Part shown: in pieces, positions 19,939 through 24,660 of the stretch
Numbering within the stretch: position 1 is the first letter of the stretch
Layout: each line of letters begins with the position of its first letter
Assembly (NCBI GenBank): GCA_008931825.1
Contig: QXVZ01004911.1
Coordinates: 4,927-29,586 of the forward strand
DNA length: 24,660 nt
Origin: Phallusia fumigata
Lineage: Eukaryota; Chordata; Ascidiacea; Phlebobranchia; Ascidiidae
Direction of reading: 5' to 3'
Translations under genes and position numbers: made by a program
Notes under the pieces: generated by a model
Seen by the model: only the letters and a program-made list of their open reading frames with translations
Told to the model about the DNA's origin: nothing
Database searches by the model: none

Positions 19939-20584
19939 GCAACACATGTAACATTGAATGATACTGTTCTTCTATTACTTTTCCATGTTCATACTAAGTT
20001 TTTACATTCCAACTCTTGACTAGCCACAAAATGCATTACAGAAGTTTCCTGGCACTGTTCCGCCATCGTGAATGAAAATGTAACAAACAATCAAGTCGCA
20101 CGTTTGGGTTTTCCCCTTCGCTACATCAAATTATGTTCAAATGAACACATTTTTAAAAGGTACAATTCACAAATAGTTGCACAGAGACCTCTTATAAGGA
20201 AGAAACGCCTTTGATGCATTAAATGGTGGTCAGTGTTTGGATCGTATAGAAAAGCGCGTAGAAACGTTATCAAAAAGTTATTGGTAATAATAGTTGCTGT
20301 ATTTATTTTTTGTGCTTCTACACAAAAATTATTGACAATTGACATGACTCAACAAAAAAAGTTGCAATATAACACGCATTTTACATGTAATTTGTATGTA
20401 TTTTATTTTATTTTTGGTTTACTTTCCTACTGCTGTGGATTATATTTTTTTGTTAATAAATGCAAAAACGTATTCGAGTTGTAAGTCAATCGATTTGTTG
20501 TTGTACTTGCGATGGTCTGTGGTACACACACGTGGGAACGTTTTTCGACCGTCATCAAGTATTTTTGTTTTTAAACTTCAAGAC
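19939..20584. promoter_or_regulatory. Shared divergent promoter region of LARGE and SMN
   Basis: LARGE (minus) and SMN (plus) start 674 bp apart and point away from each other, so both promoters lie here. The sequence is AT-rich with no TATA box I would trust. A Met-initiated upstream frame joined in phase to SMN (from 20396) is hydrophobic and Lys/Phe-rich and is probably not translated. Confidence 0.5.
20581..20582 (+). promoter_or_regulatory. Putative trans-splice acceptor of SMN
   Basis: A T-rich tract (ATTTTTGTTTTTAAACTTC) runs into AAG just 2 nt before the SMN ATG. A leader this short is characteristic of spliced-leader acceptors. Confidence 0.4.
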
Positions 20585-21683
20585 ATGGCTTCTGGGAAAA
20601 ACGAAATCGTGTTTCGCAGGACCAAAGGTAGATATGATGATTGCGATCCTGATATGTGGGACGATAATGCATTGATTAATGCATACGACGCCGCAGTTTC
20701 GGGTCAAAAGGTTGCAGAAATGCCAAATGGTGACAGTTCCCAAGTATCTGAGGATGAACTACCTGACCAAACAACCTTTGGTGAAATGGTTTGGACCAGA
20801 CAGGCAGGGGTTATTGCTGATGAACCACAAACTACAACAAAACGAAAGAAAAATAAAAGAAATAAGCGAAAACGAAACAAAGGAATGGGTAAGCTACCTT
20901 CTGAGTTGAGTTATCATAGTACATTGAATGTTTACACTGCAGCACAACTACATGACACACTTTTAACTGTACTTAGCATTTAAAAGATTGAAGCATAGAC
21001 CAGACCATATCAAATGTAACATTGCGGAACCACCATTTTGCCTGAAACCATTTATAATGCAATGAGATTGTTAAACTTTAGAACAAAAGCAAAGCGGGGA
21101 ATCTGACTGGAACATTGGTGACAATTGTATGGCTTTATATTATGAAGATGGAATGTACTACAAAGCACAAATTATGGAAATAGGTGAACAAACAATTACT
21201 GTCAACTTTACCGAGTATAATGAAGAAGAGGTTATTGATATCGGAGATGTTCACCCGAGAAGTCTTTGGGAAAATGCTGGAATCAATTTGTCAGCAGCAC
21301 CAACTAGCAATGATGAAGGGGAAACAGAAAGCATTCAGTCCACTGAGAGTGAAAAGCAACCTAAACCAAAGCGAAGTAAAGAAAAATCTGCAGGACAAGC
21401 AATAGACCCAAGAATAAACCCCATGTTTCCCAATCCTGAGTTCATTTTCTCAGAGCCTATGTCTAATTTACCACCACCACCTCCCCCAGTAGTACCGCCA
21501 TTTGGATTGATTCCAGACAATTCAGAAATGTCATGCAATAATTGCAACTGCTGTAAAAACAGCAACTTGTCCAAAGAATCATTATCATCAATGTTAGTAA
21601 GCTGGTATATGGCTGGTTATCACACAGGGTACTATCGTGGCTTACATTCTTCGACGTCCCAAAAGTGCAACAAAAAATCATAG
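20585..21683 (+). CDS. SMN1: Survival motor neuron protein (SMN), two exons
   Basis: Core of the SMN complex, which loads Sm proteins onto snRNAs in the cytoplasm and concentrates in Cajal bodies/gems. Exons 20585-20888 and 21082-21683 join in phase (intron 193 nt) to give 301 residues (human 294). The Gemin2-binding N-terminus is visible (FRRTKG, then DMWDDNALINAYDAAV, about 24-38). A basic patch follows (KRKKNKRNKRKRNKG, about 86-100). The Tudor domain spans about 110-160 (WNIGDNCMALYYEDG to DIGDVHP). Its aromatic cage is kept in type but with changes: human W102 is Tyr121, Y109 is Tyr128, Y127 is Phe144, Y130 is Tyr147. A proline run (LPPPPPPVVPPF) precedes the YG-box oligomerisation helix (SMLVSWYMAGYHTGYYRGL, from about 271), which is almost identical to human. 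ATG at 20585 chosen because homology starts there. Confidence 0.96.
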
Positions 21684-22046
21684 TGCACATTGAGCTTATA
21701 GTTTGCTGTAAGCAAGCTTCTGGTTCTGCAGAGTTTTTTTCTTCTAGGCCTTTTGCTTAGGTTAAAGTATAGGTATTGCTTTACCTTTGTGCCTATTGTG
21801 CAAACACCCCAATCTTGTTTTGGATGTGGTTATTCGCTGAAGCCACTGTGGTCCAATTGCAGGCCTGCAGCCAATTGTGCCCTGCAAATTGTAACTCAGA
21901 CTTCTTTGTCTGATAACCATGATTTTTTTTTCTTTTTTTGGTAATTAATTTGTAGGTCAGTTGTTAAAAACTGAATGTAAAATAAACCTTCAATTTCTAA
22001 TGGCCATAAAATAAAGTTGGACCACACTGAAAAAAAGTACAAGGGG
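21684..22046 (+). other. SMN 3'UTR with two poly(A) signals
   Basis: AATAAA occurs at 21981-21986 and again at 22010-22015, so the SMN transcript should end between about 22000 and 22040. An imperfect inverted repeat (CAATTGCAGG / CCTGCAGCCAATTG) lies at 21854-21876. Confidence 0.6.
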
Positions 22047-22393
22047 TTACTTGTTTATTAGAGGTTTGCACAGTTCAAAAAACCTAGCAATAACAGTACA
22101 GTGAACAATTTTCAACTTGCCGTTTTCGTGCGCTTCTGTGGTGCTGAGGTTGAGTTTAAAATTTTGTAAACTGATTGGAAACTGGGACATGTCGCCATTT
22201 GACTGTTTTGTTTTCACGTTATGTGCGTTTTCCTTCAACGAACTAAAGTTTATTACATAGGACAGTGGTTTTATTTGGCATGGGACCAAATATAATGTTG
22301 CGACATACCTCAAAAACTCGATCTGTCGATTTTTGTCGGTAAAGTAGTGCGCTTCAGGCCAAGGACCAAAGACCCCTCTACTTACGCCAGGCT
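22047..22393 (-). CDS. Unrecognised gene, last two exons, tail to tail with SMN
   Basis: Terminal exon 22242-22047 follows a clean acceptor (CTTTAG) and ends at TAA (22049-22047). Its 64 residues include DMSQFPISLQNFKLNLSTTE and IVHCTVIARFFELCKPLINK. The exon before it ends at a good donor (GAG|GTATGT, exon end 22309) in the matching phase and reads GVFGPWPEAHYFTDKN then RQIEFL. Its 5' limit is at or below 22393; an in-frame TAA lies just upstream and the acceptor is weak. Composition and phase agreement argue for a real protein, but I do not recognise the family. The poly(A) signal AATAAA on this strand (about 22058-22053) overlaps the last codons. Confidence 0.5.
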
Positions 22394-22985
22394 CTTACAC
22401 TAACCCAATCGTTCTCAAACTATAGACTATGGCCAGTGGGCGACAAAGAAATCATCAGTGGCCGGGCAGTTTCGAGTTTTGCTGCAATGCATCCACTTTT
22501 TTCCCTATGTTTTAATTGATCAACGAGTTTCGCGCCAGAAAAAGCGATGTAGTGTGATAATTTTTTGTCGCCAATTTCCATTTATTGTAAACATTTAACA
22601 AAAATTAGTATAGCATCACTAAAGTTAAATTGCATGGTGACAAAACTTGATCAAAAACGGTGAGCCACGACGCGCTTTCAGGTTTCAGTTAAAAAAATTT
22701 CAGAACCTATGCACTAACCAAAACTTTAAAATTACGTTTGTATGGGCAAGATTGTTTTCACGACACTGTGGGGCTAACGAAAAAAAATTGTTGGGGACTT
22801 TTCATTTGTCACCCCAACTTTTCTGATTCGATCGTTTTAAAAAAATATACGGCTAATTATTTTATTAAATAAGCATGAAACCGAAAATCTGGTATATTTG
22901 TTTAAAGCGGGTTCAAAGCTGTTTACTGTAACATTAAACGATTTTAGCATGTACTTTTACAACAGTTAGGCGATGGCAAACAGTT
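22394..22985. other. Probable intron or intergenic sequence with possible transposon remnant
   Basis: AT-rich. The stretch near 22405-22475 (GTTCTCAAACTATAGACTA, then GGCCAGTGGGCGAC and GTGGCCGGGCAG) resembles the end of hAT-type elements in many animals, but no terminal repeat pair or target duplication was found. Confidence 0.25.
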
Positions 22986-23228
22986 TTAACGGCGTTTTAA
23001 GGCTGTCTCAACCTCAAGACTATTAACCCATAATTTCTGACATAAAAAAATTCCATCAATCGATATGGCTTCATTTGCACACAAAATACCTAAATCAAAA
23101 ATCTCCCTAATAATTTTAATGGATTTGCGCCACTGGTGCGCGGCCTCGTAAATTAGCATCCTCGGCAGAAAGCGGCCGGTGGTTGTGCACGTTTCGTTTG
23201 TTGTAAGAGAGAGCTGGCTTGATTTCAA
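22986..23228 (-). CDS. Possible upstream exon of the unrecognised minus-strand gene
   Basis: A minus-strand frame is open for 80 codons; it starts at a TTG, with no upstream ATG in a good context. It has a helical, protein-like stretch: GRFLPRMLIYEAAHQWRKSI then KIIREIFDL. A donor GATTTAG|GTATTT after IREIFDL leaves phase 1, which matches a phase-2 start at 22393 of the downstream exon, so the two could be joined. The frame continues to a stop at 22986 if not spliced. No family recognised. Confidence 0.3.
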   Translation of the reverse strand: MKSSQLSLTTNETCTTTGRFLPRMLIYEAAHQWRKSIKIIREIFDLGILCANEAISIDGIFLCQKLWVNSLEVETALKRR

Positions 23229-23562
23229 TTTAAAACTTCATGTTGACCTATTTGCGTTTCTCGACAAATAATTAGTTAATGTTTTCCCAAGAACGTTTTT
23301 TCACAACCAAGGGCAATCGAACACGAGAAGGCTGGTGTAGTGTGGGCCGTATTTTGAGCCAAATATGCTACAAAGGGTTAAGTTGTACAAATGAATGCAA
23401 AGGTTCAGACAGCTTATATACAGTGTGAACAGTTTAGTGTGAAAAACCAAATCTAGTTTGTAAAATGCGCAGCAAAACAGTGTAATTACGACAAGTTAGT
23501 GTGACCTTCTTAAATCAGAAGCCGCCTATAAGTAAAGCGATACTTTTTGTTTAACTTTAAAA

Positions 23563-23564
23563 AG
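23563..23564 (+). promoter_or_regulatory. Putative trans-splice acceptor at the secreted-protein gene
   Basis: TTTTTGTTTAACTTTAAAAAG is directly followed by ATG, leaving no leader at all. Such an AG-ATG junction makes sense only if a spliced leader supplies the 5'UTR. Confidence 0.35.
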
Positions 23565-24660
23565 ATGACAAGAGGTAAAAAATGTATATTGCTTGCTCTG
23601 TGGTGTGTCGCGAGTGCTGCTATAGCATGGGGTCAAGATGACGATGAAACCTTCGTTTTGGACAATGGTTGTTCCATTACAAGAAGAGTAACCAATTCAA
23701 CAGCACCTCCCACGTATGTCGTTTGCATTCAAATCTTCATCGGTTTTTACTAACTGAAAGATCCAGACCTTTAAAGATGCTTTTTGTTGGCAAGCTGATT
23801 GCCGGCTATATACTGTAAATCTATTTTGATTATTAATATTTTAAATGCATAATTGGTAAATAAAAATTCATTTTGTAGACTTTGTAAAAGATCCTGTATG
23901 CCGCCGTGCGGTTTTAGAAACTTATTTGTTTGTTTATTTGCTTGTTTCTTCTTTAACCTTGATGGTCTATAAACACCGTCTAAATGCGTTGTGCTTAAAT
24001 AGTCCGCCGTTGAGCTACTTGCTGCATTGCAGTTCCTGTAGATCATTCTTTTGTTTTGATTTTTTCGTTTTTGCTGGATTGGGATTTAACTGGGATATAA
24101 AAATCGCATCAATTTCTTTTAAGGGCANATATGTCGACTGAGCTGCGGTTTAGATGCAGGCAACCGTTGCGAAACCACGGAAAGAAAGGTCACCAACTTA
24201 AAATCAGTGATTTTACCTGCAAAAGCGATGACAAGCAATGGCAAGGTTTGCTTTTTTCTGTTTTTTGAGTTGTGGTTTATTAGGTTGCGGATAGTTTAAA
24301 CGGTCGGTCAAGAGTTTAGCAGTCGACTCCGCATTAGTATAAAAATGCTTCCCGAATTCAAAGTTTTAATCTCACAGATCACAGTTGAGTATGGCGACGC
24401 AAAATATGCTCTTCTTGTTTGTTTTTTAACATGATAAACCTTACTTGGGTACTATTTTGTTGCTCTTTACCCATTCACAAAAACTTTACCCGCATGACTA
24501 TAACTTAATTATTCGTTTGCATGTTGGATGAGCCAATTTTATAATTCGGTGTAAAACAGAGTGCGGTGTTCCTGTAACTCCGACGCCCACAACAGCAGTC
24601 ACTGCCACGGCTAAGGTTGTCGAAAACCCAAACGCTTGCCCCGACGGTTGCACTTGCTAT
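23565..24660 (+). CDS. Secreted Cys-rich protein with LRRNT-like motif, 5' part
   Basis: Exons 23565-23713, 24154-24245 and 24560-24660 join in consistent phases; the gene runs off the right edge. It begins with a signal peptide (MTRGKKCILLALWCVASAAI, cleavage near AWG-Q24), then an acidic stretch QDDDETFVLDNGCS. Exon 2 reads TCRQPLRNHGKKGHQL then KISDFTCKSDDKQWQ, reminiscent of a leucine-rich-repeat C-terminal cap. Exon 3 has a Thr/Val/Ala-rich linker (VTPTPTTAVTATA) and then NACPDGCTCY, the Cys pattern that opens an LRR N-terminal cap. An extracellular LRR receptor or matrix protein is likely but cannot be proved without the rest. A contig break at 24127 lies in intron 1. The ATG was chosen over an upstream in-frame TTG. 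Acceptor for exon 2 is CGGTTTAG. Confidence 0.65.
23926..24060 (+). repeat. Dispersed repeat, copy B
   Basis: Intronic block similar to 6738-6860 (copy A). Shared words include ATGCGTTGTGCT / ATGCTTTGTGCT, AGTCCGCCGTTGAGCT / AGTCCACCGTCGAGCT and GCATTGCAGTTCC. Both copies follow a T/G-rich tract and sit in introns. Confidence 0.5.
24127..24127. other. Contig break (single n)
   Basis: Lies in intron 1 of the secreted-protein gene, 27 bases before exon 2; the consistent phase across it supports the join. Confidence 0.9.

Noticed and set aside
20396-20584. N-terminal extension of SMN from an upstream in-frame ATG
   Set aside because: The extension is hydrophobic, T-tract derived and absent from the family; a splice-acceptor-like AG lies 2 nt before the homologous start.
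22405-22475. hAT transposon end
   Set aside because: The wording resembles hAT-type termini but no matching opposite end, transposase or 8-bp target duplication was seen.
1-24660. CRISPR array, prokaryotic operon, phage or defence system
   Set aside because: All recognised genes are intron-bearing or animal-type nuclear genes; no spaced direct repeats or bacterial features were found.

Overview
The window reads as animal nuclear DNA and most likely comes from an ascidian tunicate (Ciona-like). The genes have introns of roughly 70-900 bp, one of about 1.8 kb, and an AT-rich background. Their proteins match vertebrate families closely: SRRT/ARS2, a ClC-3/4/5 chloride-proton exchanger, SPATA18/MIEAP, LARGE and SMN. 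Several genes have a splice-acceptor-like AG 0-26 nt before the ATG, which fits the spliced-leader trans-splicing known in tunicates. The species call is an inference; the gene calls rest on the translated sequence.

Five single n characters (1690, 2426, 5559, 6380, 24127) divide the window into six contigs. Left contig (1-1689): first coding exon of SRRT/ARS2 on the minus strand, running off the left edge, and an unrecognised minus-strand exon-like frame at 859-1083. Contigs 1691-6379 plus the start of the next: a ClC-3/4/5 gene on the plus strand (2722-8105). This locus is badly assembled. Block 1691-2425 is an apparently exact second copy of 4203-4937. Block 5560-6379 is a near-identical, allele-like copy of 3093-3912. 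The exons for the last pore helices (about 130-140 residues) are missing between 5340 and 6505.

Large contig (6381-24126): the ClC CBS-domain exons (6505-8105); a non-coding stretch with a tRNA-derived SINE-like element (about 9095-9185) and a cluster of TGACG/CRE-type sites (9930-10615); an 11-exon SPATA18/MIEAP gene on the minus strand (16469 to 11044); an intronless LARGE-type bifunctional glycosyltransferase on the minus strand (19910 to 17862); and a two-exon SMN gene on the plus strand (20585-21683), divergent from LARGE over 674 bp. An unrecognised minus-strand gene (22047-22393, perhaps also 22986-23228) ends tail to tail with SMN, leaving only a few tens of bases between the poly(A) signals. 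The right end (23565-24660) holds the start of a secreted, Cys-rich gene with an LRRNT-like motif at the window edge.

The genes form no pathway or operon; they are unrelated neighbours. I found no CRISPR array, phage, intact transposon or new defence-type system. The points most worth following up are the assembly duplications, the trans-splice acceptor pattern, the shift in codon G+C across 6.5-15.3 kb, the unrecognised minus-strand gene beside SMN, the CRE-like cluster between two convergent genes, and the intronless LARGE with an AUG-stop mini-uORF.
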